Assembly: GCA_963731105.1 (NCBI GenBank)
Contig: CAVSUM010000024.1
Coordinates: forward strand, 124,001-188,000
Source of the DNA: RPQJ01 sp963731105
GTDB lineage: Bacteria; Pseudomonadota; Gammaproteobacteria; Steroidobacterales; Steroidobacteraceae
DNA: 64,000 nt
Direction of reading: 5' to 3'
In this document: positions 1-9,955 of the stretch, piece by piece
Layout of the letters: each line of letters starts with the position of its first letter
Position numbering within the stretch: the first letter of the stretch is position 1
Program-made: the position numbers and the translations under genes
Notes under the pieces: model-generated
The model's input: the letters and a program-made list of their open reading frames with translations, nothing else
Told to the model about the DNA's origin: nothing
Database searches by the model: none

Positions 1-1100
1 GCGCGCGCGAGGCGGCGGTCGGGCGAATCGCCTCGTGCGCCTCCTGCGCGTTCTTCGACTTGGTGCGGTACATGCGCGGCGAATCCGGCAATGCCGCCGC
101 GCCGTACAGGCGGCCGATGACACTGCGGATCTCGCGGATCGCGTCGATGCCGAGGCTCACCGAGTCGGTACGCATGTAGGTGATCAGGCCGACCGGGCCC
201 TCGCCGAAGTCCACGCCCTCGTAGAGCCGCTGCGCGACTCGCATGGTGCGCTGCGCGCCGAAGCCGAGCTTGCGCGCGGCCTCCTGCTGCAGCGTCGAGG
301 TGGTAAAGGGCGGCGACGGGTTGCGCTTGCGCTGCTTCTTCTCGACCTTCGCGACGGTCAGCCTGCCGGCGGCGGCCTGCTCGATCGCCCGGCGCACCTC
401 GGCAGCACGCGCGCCGTCGGTGATCGTGAACTGCTCGACCTTGCCGCCGCCGAACTCGACGAGCCGCGCGTCGAACGCCTGTCCGGCCTTCTCGGCCGCG
501 GCGTCCATGGTCCAGTACTCGCGCGGCTTGAACGCCGCGATTTCCTCCTCGCGCTCGCAGATCATGCGCAACGCGGGGCTCTGCACGCGACCGGCGGAGG
601 CGCCGGACAGGCCGGCCTTCTTCCACAGCAGCGGCGAGAGGTTGAAGCCCACGAGGAAGTCGAGCGCGCGGCGCGCGAGGTAGGCCTTCACCAGCGCGTC
701 GGCGATCTCGCGCGGCTGATCGATCGCCTCCTGCACGGCGTTCTTCGTGATCTCGTAGAACACGCTGCGGTGCACGGTCTTGCCTTCGAGCACGCCGGCG
801 TCGCGCAGCAGCTCGTGCAGGTGCCAGGAGATCGCCTCACCCTCGCGATCGGGGTCGGTCGAGAGATACAGCGCGTCGGCCTTCTTCATCGCCCGCGCGA
901 TCGCGTCGACGTGCTTGCGATTCTTGTCGATTACTTCCCAGCGCATGGCGAACTGCCGCGTCGGGATCGACGGCGCCTTCCTTGGGCACGAGGTCGCGCA
1001 CGTGGCCGTAGGACGCCATCACCTCGAAGTCCTTGCCGAGGTACTTCTTGATGGTCTTCGCCTTGGCCGGCGACTCGACGATGACGAGATTCTTGGTCAT
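1..1100 (-). CDS. topA: DNA topoisomerase I, N-terminal part (runs off left edge)
   Basis: Type IA topoisomerase that relaxes negative supercoils through a transient tyrosine-DNA bond. The ATG is at 1100 and the protein opens with MTKNLVIVESPAKAKTIK, the start of the TOPRIM fold. About 365 residues are visible. The TOPRIM motif DPDREGE is encoded near 840-870, and the catalytic tyrosine motif YMRTDS near 160-190. A one-base frame break lies near 955-962: after GAVDPD the expected continuation (QFAMRW...) sits in another frame, around a run reading GCGGCAG. The rest of the enzyme and its zinc-finger tail lie outside the window. It points away from smg-dprA in the classical order. Confidence 0.95.
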
Positions 1101-1154
1101 GTCCCTGCAAAAAAAAACATGCCGCGGCGGTCCGCGGCAGATCGAAGATCCGAC

Positions 1155-1197
1155 CCTCACCCGGCCTGCGGCCGACCTCTCCCGCTCGCGGGAGAGG
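1155..1197. repeat. REP-like palindrome, CCCTCACCC/CTCTCCCGC family
   Basis: A GC-rich inverted repeat between topA and smg. It begins with CCCTCACCC and contains the hairpin CCTCTCCCGC-TC-GCGGGAGAGG. The same core recurs at 15061-15144 and at 22425-22482, inside polA. It belongs to a style of short extragenic palindrome that is common in proteobacteria. Confidence 0.7.
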
Positions 1198-1203
1198 TGA
1201 AGA

Positions 1204-1684
1204 TCAGTGCACTGCGCCCGGCCGTTCCTCGAACACCAGGTCCTCCATGCGGGAGAACGCGGTCTCCTCGCCGGGCTGGCTGAACAGCACCATCAGCACC
1301 ACCCACTTCAGCTTGTCGAGGTCGATGTCGTCGCCCTCGAGCGCCATCAGCCGGTCGATCACGCGCTCGCGCTGCGCGGGCGACAGGATGCCGACGTTCT
1401 CGAGGTGCACCAGGAAGCCGCGGCAGGCGGTGTCGAGTCGCGATTGCTCCAGTGCGCCGAACACGCGGATGGCGCGGCCGGTCGGGCGCCGCCTCGGCCC
1501 GTGCCGGATCGGCCGCCAGTTCCTCGAGCCAGCACAGCGCGCGCTCGACCTCTCCCGACGGAAAGCCGGCGTGCTCGAGTTCGGCCTTCAGGGTCTCGCG
1601 GTCGGGCTCGTCGCCGTCGTCCAGTTCACCGTCGAAGTAGTTCTCGAACAGGTAGATCAGGATGTCGAGAACGCCTTCCTTCAT
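1204..1684 (-). CDS. smg: Smg/DUF494 family protein (frame break)
   Basis: Small acidic DUF494 protein of unknown biochemical role, usually found beside dprA. The N-terminal half starts at 1684 and begins MKEGVLDILIYLFENYF. The C-terminal half (the FGALEQSRLDTACRGFL and LKWVVLMVLFSQPGEE segments) is in another frame. The switch lies at about 1465-1495, and the locus length of 481 nt fits one extra base. Together the halves give about 159 residues, normal for the family. Its ATG shares one base with the dprA stop (TGATG), so the two are probably translationally coupled. Confidence 0.88.
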
Positions 1685-2793
1685 CAGTCCTTCCCCGGCA
1701 GTCTCCGGCAGTACAGCCCGCCGTGCTGTGGCGCCACCCGTCCCCCGAGCTCGAGGATGAGCAGCATCGACGCGACCGCCTGGGCCGCGAACCCGGTGCG
1801 CGCGACGAGCGTATCGATGCTGGTCGGCGCAAAGCCGAGCGCATCTAACAGGATTTCATAGTCCTTGTCCAACGTGGGGCCGGAAACCTCTTGTGCGTCA
1901 GGAGCTTCGGCGCATGCCTGCAAACGCAGGCCGGCGAGCAGGGCGCCGAGTTCCGTGAATATGTCATGCACGGTTTCGACCAGCTTCGCACCGTCGCGGA
2001 TCAGGCGGTGGCAGCCGCGCGCCATCGGGTTGTGGATCGAGCCCGGGATCGCGAACACCTCGCGCCCCTGCTCGAGCGCGAGCCGTGCCGTGATCAGCGA
2101 GCCGCTCTGCAGCGCCGCCTCGACCACCAGCGTGCCGAGCGAGAGCCCGCTGATCAGGCGATTGCGGCGCGGGAAGTGATGCTTCAGCGGCGGCGTGCCC
2201 GTGGGCAGGTCGGAGACGAGCGCACCGTTTGCGGCGACTTCGCGCGCCAGCTCTGCGTGGCTGCGCGGATAGATGCGATCGAGCCCGCAGCCGAGCACCG
2301 CAACGGTTCGCCCGCCGGCCTGCAGCGCGCCGCGGTGACCGGCGGAGTCGATGCCGAGCGCGAGGCCGCTGGTGATCGCGAGCCCGGCCGCCGCGAGGTG
2401 ACGTGCGAACTGCTCGGCCGTGTCGCGTCCGAGCGGCGTCGGGTTGCGGCTGCCGACGATCGCGAGCTGCGGCAGCGACAGCGCGTCCACGTCGCCCTCG
2501 ACGAACAGCGCCAGCGGCGGATCGTGTATGTGTGCCAGCTGGGCCGGGTAGTCGGGCGTTCCCCAGCCGATCACGCGGCGGCCCGCGCCGGCCAGCCACC
2601 GCTCGTCGCGGGCGATGCCGTCGCGGTCGGGACGACGCAGCGCGGCCACGTGGTCGGCCCGCAGTCCGATTGCGGCCAGCGTCGCGGGGGACTCGTGCAG
2701 CAGCGCGCGCGGGTCGATGTGCGTGTCGCGCAGCGGCCCCGCATGCAGGCCGGGTACGCGCGCCAGGGTGAGCCAGGCCTGCGGGTCGTCCAT
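1684..2793 (-). CDS. dprA: DNA-processing protein DprA
   Basis: DprA/Smf loads RecA on incoming single-stranded DNA during transformation. The 369-residue protein starts at MDDPQAW. It has an N-terminal SAM-like region (about 1-90) and a Rossmann-type DprA domain carrying IVGSRNPT, SGLALGIDSAGHRGAL and VLGCGLDRIYP. The conserved PLKHHFPRRNRLISGLS block and a C-terminal winged-helix region (about 300-369) follow. The reading frame is intact. It lies downstream of the LysM gene and is coupled to smg. Confidence 0.95.
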   Translation of the reverse strand: MDDPQAWLTLARVPGLHAGPLRDTHIDPRALLHESPATLAAIGLRADHVAALRRPDRDGIARDERWLAGAGRRVIGWGTPDYPAQLAHIHDPPLALFVEGDVDALSLPQLAIVGSRNPTPLGRDTAEQFARHLAAAGLAITSGLALGIDSAGHRGALQAGGRTVAVLGCGLDRIYPRSHAELAREVAANGALVSDLPTGTPPLKHHFPRRNRLISGLSLGTLVVEAALQSGSLITARLALEQGREVFAIPGSIHNPMARGCHRLIRDGAKLVETVHDIFTELGALLAGLRLQACAEAPDAQEVSGPTLDKDYEILLDALGFAPTSIDTLVARTGFAAQAVASMLLILELGGRVAPQHGGLYCRRLPGKD

Positions 2794-2876
2794 GCGCGAG
2801 AGCCTACCGGGATCACTCCCGGCAGGCTCTCGAGAAACGAACGTGTTTGTGTCGTTCTGCGCGCGGCGCGCAGCGC

Positions 2877-4090
2877 TCAGCGGGCGAAGTCGGACAGCCC
2901 CGTGTCGCGGTGGCCGAAGGCCGGGTGCTTCAGGTAATCGCCCTCGCGGATCGCGTGGATCGACTCGACCACCAGGCCGTAGCTCATGCGGTCGTAGACG
3001 CGGAACAGCAGCAGCGTGCCGTTGCGCTCCTTCGGCAGCTGGACCGTCGCGTAGGTGGACGATGCGCGGCGCCACGGGCCGGCGCCGGGGCGGTCCGTCA
3101 CCACCTCGCCGCGACCGAACACCGCGAGCGCGTTGCCCGGCACGAGGCCATGCTGCTTGCCGCGGTTGATGGCCAGCACCTGGAAGCGGCCGGCGGCGAA
3201 CACGCCGTCCACCACCGCCACGATCCGGCCGTCGATGTCGGTGTTCGCGGGCGCGCTCGGCACGAAGTCGTCGCCGATGTCGACCTCCGCAGGGAAGATC
3301 TTGTCGCCCTGCGATGATCTCGCGGCCCATCTCCAGCACCTGCAGGTGGGTGATGGATTCCCGCGCCTGGCCGAATTCCGGCCGAACTCGTCTGGATCAC
3401 GCGCCCGGTCCCGGAGTAGTGGCCGATGTAGCCGAGCAGGTCGCCGTCGTCCGGATCGATCAGCTGCTCGCCGATGTGTATGAAGTTGAAACGAGTGCCC
3501 TCGGCCGGCGTGCCGAGCCCCAGGCCGTAGACCTCGCCGTGCTCGGCACCGACCATGTGGTCGTCGCGGAAGCCGATCACGTACGGCTGATTGCGGAACG
3601 TGCCCTTGTCGATCAGCGAGGGCCGGCCGACGAAAGTCATCAGCAGGTCGTAGGGGATGGCTCGCACCGCGTCGGTCAGCGGCGACGACCGCACCTGAGG
3701 CGAGAGCCGCGTGGCGCCGGCGCTACCGACCGTGATGCGCGGCTTGCCGTCGACGTACACCAGGTTCAGCACGTCGCCCGGATAGATGAGGTGCGGATTG
3801 GCGATGTCTGGGTTGACGTACCAGATCTCCGGCCAGTACCAGGGGTCGCGCAGGAACACGCCGGCGATGTCCCACAGCGTGTCGCCCTTCTTGACCACGT
3901 ACTGACTGGGGGCGTCCGGCGCGAGCGGCACGGACATGGCGCTGCCCGACACCTGGGCGAGCGCCGGTGCCGGGGTCACCGTCCCGAGCGCGATACCGGC
4001 ACCGGCCACGGCCAGGCCGAGGCCTGTGGCCCGGATCCAGGTGCGCCAGCTGGCCGAACGGTTGAGTGCGGGGCGCAGGTTGCGATCCAT
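2877..4090 (-). CDS. LysM domain protein, secreted (two frame breaks)
   Basis: Envelope protein with one LysM peptidoglycan-binding module, the usual neighbour upstream of dprA. The ATG at 4090 is preceded by GGAG at good spacing. Residues 1-45 hold a hydrophobic signal segment ending near ALAQ. LysM follows (QYVVKKGDTLWDIAGVFL, then the NPDIANPHLIYPGD region). The rest is a long uncharacterised C-terminal domain. The reading moves through all three frames: a break near 3385-3395 and another near 3290-3305, with the last segment running from KIFPAEVD to LSDFAR. Joined, it is about 404 residues. The role in envelope or uptake physiology is inferred from family and place only. Confidence 0.85.
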
Positions 4091-4266
4091 CCCTTTCTCC
4101 ATCGGGTGTCGGGGTCGTGACCGTCGCCTTATAATCCGGCCCGCCTGTGGGCCGCTGCCGACCACGTCTCAGTCGGACCATGCCGCGGGACGGCGACGGT
4201 GTCCCGCGTAGGTCCTGTGACCACTAATTCCAAGCGCGACTTAACTTTAGCAGCATTTTCAAACGA

Positions 4267-4815
4267 ATGGCGAAGCTCACCATCCTCGAATTTCCGGATC
4301 CGCGACTCAGGACACGTGCCGCCCCGGTCGCCGTGGTGGATGGCGCCATCCGCACGCTGATCGACGACATGCTGGAAACGATGTACGCAGCACCCGGCGT
4401 GGGGCTCGCCGCGACGCAGGTCAACGTGCACCAGCGCGTGCTGGTCGTCGACGTGACCCAGGAGCAGAACCAGCCGCTCGCGTTCGTGAACCCCGAGATC
4501 ATCGAGCGCGAGGGCAAGACCGAGGCGGAGGAGGGCTGCCTGTCGGTGCCGGGCATCTTCGACAAGCTCAGCACGCGCTCGTCGCGCGTCGTGGTGCGCG
4601 CACTCGACCGGGACGGCAAGCCGTTCGAGATGGAGGCCGACGGGCTGCTCGCGGTCTGCATCCAGCACGAGATGGACCACCTGGAGGGCAAGCTGTTCGT
4701 GGACTACCTCTCGGAGCTGAAGCGCACGCGCATCCGCAAGAAGCTCGAGAAGGAACGCCGCGAGCGGGGCAGCTCGCCGGTGACGCGCGAGCGCTCCAAG
4801 ACGCCGGTCATCTGA
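4267..4815 (+). CDS. def: Peptide deformylase
   Basis: Metalloenzyme that removes the formyl group from the N-terminal methionine of new proteins. At 182 residues it shows the three family motifs in order: GVGLAATQV (motif 1), EEGCLS (motif 2, whose Cys binds metal) and QHEMDHLEG (motif 3, with two His ligands and catalytic Glu). The C-terminal tail is Lys/Arg-rich (about 155-182). It is divergent from the LysM gene across about 175 bp that must hold both promoters. fmt follows 38 nt downstream. Confidence 0.97.
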   Translation: MAKLTILEFPDPRLRTRAAPVAVVDGAIRTLIDDMLETMYAAPGVGLAATQVNVHQRVLVVDVTQEQNQPLAFVNPEIIEREGKTEAEEGCLSVPGIFDKLSTRSSRVVVRALDRDGKPFEMEADGLLAVCIQHEMDHLEGKLFVDYLSELKRTRIRKKLEKERRERGSSPVTRERSKTPVI

Positions 4816-4853
4816 GCCACCGCGCACGGCGTGCCGCCGTGCCACCCTCGCCC

Positions 4854-5798
4854 ATGACCCAGCGGCTGCGCATCGTCTTCGCGGGCACGCCCGACTTCGC
4901 CGTGCCGCCGCTCGATGCGCTGCACGCGGCCGGGCACCGGCTGGTCGCGGCGTACACGCAGCCCGATCGGCCCGCCGGACGTGGGCAGTCGCTCGCGTCG
5001 AGCCCGGTCAAGCAGCGCGCACTGCAGCTCGGCATCGCCGTCGAGCAGCCCGCATCGCTCAAGTCGGACGAGGCCGTCGCGCGCCTGCGCGAGCTGGCTC
5101 CCGACCTGATGGTGGTGGTGGCCTACGGGCTGATCCTGCCGCAGGCGGTGCTCGATGTGCCGCGCCATGGCTGCTGGAACATCCACGCCTCGCTGCTGCC
5201 GCGCTGGCGCGGCGCGGCGCCGATCCAGCGGGCGATCCTCGCCGGCGACGAGGCCACCGGCATCACCATCATGCAGATGGACGCCGGGCTCGACACCGGA
5301 CCGATGCTGCTCACCCGCCGCACGCCGATCGGGCCGCGCGAGCACGGCGGGTCGCTGCACGACCGGCTGGCCGGGCTCGGCGCCGAGGCGATCGTCGCCG
5401 CGATCGCCGGCTGGCAGTCGGGCCAGGTCGCTGCGCAGCCGCAGCCGGGCGACGGAGCCACTTACGCCGCCAAGATCCGCAAGGACGAGGCGCGCATCGA
5501 CTGGGCGCAGCCGGCCGTGGTCATCGACCGGCAGGTGCGGGCCTTCAATCCCTGGCCGGTCGCCGAAACCACCTGGGCCGGCAAACAGCTGCGCGTGTGG
5601 CAGGCGGAGCCCGATCCCGCGGAGCTGCGCGAAGGCGCGAGTCCCGGCGCCGTGATCGAGTCGGCCGCGGGCCGCCTGGTGGTGGCGACGGGCGCGGGTG
5701 CGCTGCGCCTGACGCAGGTGCAGCTCGCCGGCAAGCGCGCCATGCCGGCGGCCGAGTTTCTCAACGCGCATGCGCTCGCCGGGGCGCGGCTCGGGTGA
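4854..5798 (+). CDS. fmt: Methionyl-tRNA formyltransferase
   Basis: Transfers a formyl group from 10-formyl-THF to initiator Met-tRNA, the partner reaction to def. I place the start at the ATG at 4854 (MTQRLRIVFAGTPDFA) rather than the in-frame GTG at 4839, because the family begins a few residues before FAGTPDF. Motifs seen are QPDRPAGRG, the catalytic block with SLLPRWRGAAPIQRA, and DTGPMLL. A C-terminal OB-type domain follows RAFNPWP. At 314 residues it is full length. The stop overlaps the rsmB start (GTGA). Confidence 0.96.
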   Translation: MTQRLRIVFAGTPDFAVPPLDALHAAGHRLVAAYTQPDRPAGRGQSLASSPVKQRALQLGIAVEQPASLKSDEAVARLRELAPDLMVVVAYGLILPQAVLDVPRHGCWNIHASLLPRWRGAAPIQRAILAGDEATGITIMQMDAGLDTGPMLLTRRTPIGPREHGGSLHDRLAGLGAEAIVAAIAGWQSGQVAAQPQPGDGATYAAKIRKDEARIDWAQPAVVIDRQVRAFNPWPVAETTWAGKQLRVWQAEPDPAELREGASPGAVIESAAGRLVVATGAGALRLTQVQLAGKRAMPAAEFLNAHALAGARLG

Positions 5799-7121
5799 GT
5801 ACCCCGACGCCCGCGCAGATTCGCGCGGCCGCGGCCCGCCTGGTCGCGGGCACGCTGCAGGACGGGCGCTCGCTGGACGAGCAGCTGGCCCACGACCCGG
5901 ACGAGGGCTCCGCGCGAGGCCTGAAGCGGTCCCTCGCGTATGGCACGCTGCGCTGGCATTTCCGGCTCGACGCGATCCTGAAGCGCCTCGCCGAGCGCCC
6001 GCCGGAGCGCATGCCGCCCACGCTGCGGGCGCTGCTCGAGGTCGGCCTGTTCCAGCTGGTGTCGGGCGAGACCGCGGCACACGCCGCCGTGGCCGAGACG
6101 GTCAACGCCGCCCGCGAGCTCGGCCAGCGCGCGCGCGGCGGGCTTCGTGAACGCGGTGCTGCGGCGCTGCCAGCGCGAGCAGGCGGATTTGCTCGCGGCC
6201 GTGGATGCCGACCTTGCGGTGCGCACCGCCCATCCGGGCTGGCTGGTCAAGCAGCTGCGGCGCGAACGGCCGGCCGCGGTCGAAGCCATCCTCGAGGCGA
6301 ACAACGCCCACCCGCCCATGTGGCTGCGGATCAACCGGCGCCGCTGGAGCGTGGATGAGGCGGTCGCCGCGCTCGAAGCGGCCGGCTGGCAGGTGCAGCG
6401 TCACCCGCTGGCCCCTTGCGCGCTGTGCATCGAGCCCGCGGCCGACGTGCGCACCCTGCCGGGATTCGCCGAGGGGCGACTGTCGGTCCAGGACCCGGCC
6501 GCCCAGCTGGCGGTCGAGCTGCTCGCGCCGCGAGCTGGCGAGCGCATCCTCGACGCCTGCGCTGCCCCGGGCGGCAAGACCTGCCACATTCTCGAGCGAG
6601 TGGACGGGCCCTGCGACCTGACGGCCCTCGACGTTTCGGACGCGCGCCTCGCCCGGGTGCGCGAGAGCCTCGAGCGGCTCGGGCTGACGGCGGATGTGCG
6701 GGCCGGGGATGCCGGTCGGCCTGCGGACTGGTGGGACGGCCGGCCCTACGACCGCATCCTGCTGGACGTGCCCTGTTCGGCCACGGGCGTGATCCGCCGC
6801 CACCCGGACATCAAGCTGTTGCGCCGGGCCGGCGACATCCCGGCGCTGGTCCGACGCCAGGCGGAACTGCTGCGGACGGCCTGGGGGCTGCTGGCCCCGG
6901 GCGGCACCCTGCTGTACACCACCTGCTCGGTGCTGCGGGCCGAAAACGAGGGGGTCGTCGGGGCATTCCTGGACGCCACGCCGGAGGCGTCCGACCGGAC
7001 GGCGGTCGGCACGGCCGGGTGGCCCGCCCGACCCGGCGAGCCGGGTCCCGGGTACCAGGTGCTACCGGGAGAGGCCGGGATGGACGGCTTCTATTATGCT
7101 TGCCTCACCAGGCACCCATGA
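5795..7121 (+). CDS. rsmB: 16S rRNA (cytosine-967-C5)-methyltransferase (frame break)
   Basis: RsmB methylates C967 of 16S rRNA. GTG at 5795 overlaps the fmt stop. Residues 1-110 form the NusB-like RNA-binding domain (RRSLAYGTLRWHF-like block, ETAAHAAVAETVN). The frame then breaks at a GCGCGCGCGG run near 6128-6142 and resumes at FVNAVLRRCQ. The SAM domain is intact: DACAAPGGKTCHIL, LDVPCSATG (first catalytic Cys) and YTTCSVLRAEN (second). The locus is 1327 nt, one more than a multiple of three, which fits one surplus base. It ends next to the DUF4390 gene. Confidence 0.93.
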
Positions 7122-7730
7122 ATGTTGGTGATGAGCAACAGCAGCCTCGAGCTTGGCCGGGAACGGCAGCGAAGTCGCGGATTCCGCGGCGGCTGGTTGC
7201 TTTGCTTTCTTGCAACGCTGGCGTGGCCCGCGCATGCGGACACGAAGCTCGCAGTCGCGGATGCAGCCGTCGCCATCGATGAAGGCGTGTACGAGCTCGA
7301 TGCCACACTCGAGCTCACGCTGCCGGAGCAGGCGCGCCGCGCCATCGAGGCCGGTCTCACGTTGCACCTGCGCTACGACATCGAGGTGGCACGGGTGCGG
7401 CGTTACGTGCCCGATGCCGAAGTTGCCTCGCTGGAGCAGAGTTACGAGCTCAGTTACCACGCACTGAGCCAGCGCTACCTGGTACGCAACCTGAACACCG
7501 GCGAGCAGCAGGACTTCGGCGCGCTGCAGTCCGCGCTCGACAGCCTTGCCGAGGTGCGTGGCCTGCCGCTGCTCGATTCCGGGCTGCTCGAGCAGGGCTC
7601 CACCTACGAATTCCGCGTGCGCGCGGTGCTCACGCTGCGCAGTGCGCCCGACACGCTCAGCTGGCTGCTGTTCTGGACCGACGACTGGAGCGCCACCAGC
7701 GAGTGGTACGCATGGACGCTGCGACGCTGA
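7122..7730 (+). CDS. DUF4390 family exported protein
   Basis: Uncharacterised protein of about 200 residues that recurs between rsmB and ntrY in gammaproteobacteria. A signal peptide is visible (GGWLLCFLATLAWPAHA). The remainder is mostly beta-type sequence with a TLHLRYDIEVARVRRY segment and a Trp-rich end. Two starts are possible, ATG at 7122 directly after the rsmB stop and ATG at 7131; both precede the signal peptide. The stop overlaps the start of ntrY. It may be a periplasmic accessory to the sensor kinase, but nothing in the sequence proves this. Confidence 0.82.
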   Translation: MLVMSNSSLELGRERQRSRGFRGGWLLCFLATLAWPAHADTKLAVADAAVAIDEGVYELDATLELTLPEQARRAIEAGLTLHLRYDIEVARVRRYVPDAEVASLEQSYELSYHALSQRYLVRNLNTGEQQDFGALQSALDSLAEVRGLPLLDSGLLEQGSTYEFRVRAVLTLRSAPDTLSWLLFWTDDWSATSEWYAWTLRR

Positions 7731-9955
7731 AGCGCGCCGCATCGGCGATCGTGATCGGCGTGGGCGGCCTGCTGTGGCTGTCTGCGATCCTGTTCATGGC
7801 GCAGACGGCGCAGCACTCCGAGCAGTTCAGCCGCTGGCACCCGTGGATCCTGATGATCAACGTGGCCGGCCTGGTGGTGCTGGTGGGCCTGCTCGGCGCC
7901 AAGCTCGCGCAGCTGGTGCGCGACTGGCGCGGGCACGTGATCGGCTCGCGCCTCAAGGCGCGCATGGTGTGGATCTTCGGCGTGCTGGCCACGCTGCCGA
8001 TCCTGCTCGTGTACTTCTTCGCGGTGCAGTTCCTGAACCGCGGCATCGACAGCTGGTTCAACGTCGAGATCCGCCAGAGCCTCGACGACGCGCTGGTGCT
8101 GTCCCGTTCCGCGCTCGAGACCCGCATGCGCGAGCAGCTCGACGCCACGAAGCTGGTCGCCGACCAGCTCGCCATCGCCGGCGGCGAAGCGCCCGGGCTG
8201 CTCGAGGAGCTGCGCCGCCAGGCCGGCGCGCTCGAGATCACGGTCGCCACCGAGGGCGGCGCGATCGTCGCGGTGAGCAAGGGCCTCTCGGCCGACGTCG
8301 TGCCGGACGAGGTGCCGGGCGAAGTGCTGATGCAGGTGCGGCAAGGCCGGCCGTTCGTGAGCCTGGAGCCACAGGCCGAGGGCGGCTATCGCGTGCGCAC
8401 CGCCGTTACGCTCTCGCCGCAGGGGCCGGGACGCGGTCAGCTGGTGGTGCAGGCGATCTATCCCGTCGCCGAGCGGCTTGGGGCACTGGCCGACACCGTA
8501 CAGGCCGCCTACCAGCAGTTCGGCGAGAAGGACTACCTGCGCAAGCCGCTCAAGGCGAGTTTCATCCTGACGCTCACCGTCGTGCTGCTGCTTTCGCTGC
8601 TCGCCGCGTGGTACGGCGCGATCTTTACCGCGCAGCGGCTGGTGCAGCCGATCCAGGACCTGGTCAAGGGCACGCGCGCCGTCGCGCAAGGCGACTTCGA
8701 CACGCGCCTGCCGCTCACGTCGCACGACGAGATGGGCTTCCTGGTGCACTCGTTCAACGACATGACCAAGCGGCTGCGGCGCGCACGCGAGGACCAGCAG
8801 CGCGCGCAGCAGGCGGCGGAGACCGAGCGTGCCAACCTGGCGGTCATCCTCGCGCGCCTCTCGACCGGAGTCGTGTCCCTCGAGCCAGACCTGCGCGTGC
8901 GTACCGCGAACCGCGCGGCAAGCACCATCCTCGGCGAGGATCTCGCGTCCAGCGTCGGCCGGCCGCTCGGCGGACTCGGCGAGCCCGACGGGCTGCTGCG
9001 CCAGTTCGCCGAGTCGTGCCGCTCGCGCCTCGCCGCGGGCGATGCCGAGTGGCGCGAGCAGTTCACCTTCCAGGCCGGTCCGTCGCGCCGCATCCTGATG
9101 TGCGCCTCGACACCGCTGCCCGGCGAGGCCGACGGCGAGGCGCCCGGCGGGTTCGTGCTGGTGTTCGACGACATCACGCTGATGCTGCAGGCACAGCGCG
9201 AGGCTGCGTGGGGCGAGGTGGCGCGGCGCCTCGCGCACGAGATCAAGAACCCGCTCACGCCCATCCGGCTGTCCGCCGAGCGCATGCGCCACAAGCTGCT
9301 GCCGTCGATGAGCGAGCGGGACGCGCAGCTGCTCGACCGCGGCACCGAGACCATCGTGCAGCAGGTCGAGGCGATGAAGGAGATGGTCAACGCCTTCAGC
9401 GAATACGCCCGTGCGCCGCGCTTCGAGATGGCAGAGGTCAACCTCAACCAGCTGGTGACCGAGGTCATCGACCTCTACCGCGCGCAGGTCGTGGGGCGTG
9501 GCCTGACGCTCGAGGTGCGCCTCGCGCCCGAGGTCACCCGGCTGGTCGGGGACCGCGGCCGGCTGCGGCAGTTGCTGCACAACCTGCTCACCAACGCGGT
9601 CGAGGCGCTGGAAGGCAAGCCGGGCGGGTCGATCACCGTCGCGACGCGGCTCGTGCAGCGCAACGGCGAGGATGTCGTCGAGATCGTGGTCGAGGACAAC
9701 GGGCCGGGCTTCCAGCGCGACCTGATCGGCCAGGTCTTCGACCCGTACGTCACGACCAAGCCGCGCGGCACCGGGCTCGGGCTCGCGATCGTGCGCAAGA
9801 TCGTCGAGGAGCACGGTGGGCACGTCGAGGCGGACAATCGCACCGACGGCGGGGCGCTGGTGCGCGTCGAGTTGCCGCTGAGCGAAACCACGAGGGCCCA
9901 GGCCGCCCAGCGCGAAGTGCGCCGGCCGGTCGAGCCCAGGAAGGAGCGGGCATGA
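7712..9955 (+). CDS. ntrY: Sensor histidine kinase NtrY-like
   Basis: Membrane histidine kinase of the NtrY family, 747 residues. ATG at 7712 overlaps the preceding gene. Membrane segments fall near residues 10-30, 46-68 and 90-115 and again near 285-310, enclosing an extracytoplasmic sensor region. A HAMP follows (QRLVQPIQDLVKGTRAVAQG), then a PAS-like region (about 375-490), the HisKA H-box RRLAHEIKNPLTP (His about 509) and a HATPase_c with NLLTNAVEAL, VEDNGPGF and GTGLGLAIVRK. All catalytic motifs look intact. It overlaps ntrX by ATGA, so sensor and regulator are made together. Confidence 0.93.
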   Translation: MDAATLKRAASAIVIGVGGLLWLSAILFMAQTAQHSEQFSRWHPWILMINVAGLVVLVGLLGAKLAQLVRDWRGHVIGSRLKARMVWIFGVLATLPILLVYFFAVQFLNRGIDSWFNVEIRQSLDDALVLSRSALETRMREQLDATKLVADQLAIAGGEAPGLLEELRRQAGALEITVATEGGAIVAVSKGLSADVVPDEVPGEVLMQVRQGRPFVSLEPQAEGGYRVRTAVTLSPQGPGRGQLVVQAIYPVAERLGALADTVQAAYQQFGEKDYLRKPLKASFILTLTVVLLLSLLAAWYGAIFTAQRLVQPIQDLVKGTRAVAQGDFDTRLPLTSHDEMGFLVHSFNDMTKRLRRAREDQQRAQQAAETERANLAVILARLSTGVVSLEPDLRVRTANRAASTILGEDLASSVGRPLGGLGEPDGLLRQFAESCRSRLAAGDAEWREQFTFQAGPSRRILMCASTPLPGEADGEAPGGFVLVFDDITLMLQAQREAAWGEVARRLAHEIKNPLTPIRLSAERMRHKLLPSMSERDAQLLDRGTETIVQQVEAMKEMVNAFSEYARAPRFEMAEVNLNQLVTEVIDLYRAQVVGRGLTLEVRLAPEVTRLVGDRGRLRQLLHNLLTNAVEALEGKPGGSITVATRLVQRNGEDVVEIVVEDNGPGFQRDLIGQVFDPYVTTKPRGTGLGLAIVRKIVEEHGGHVEADNRTDGGALVRVELPLSETTRAQAAQREVRRPVEPRKERA

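Noticed and set aside
35..1051. Rightward 338-codon frame at the left edge
   Set aside because: Antisense to topA, which has clear TOPRIM and catalytic Tyr motifs on the other strand.
4091..4266. Riboswitch or leader RNA before def
   Set aside because: No conserved fold seen by eye. The gap is best explained as a divergent promoter region.
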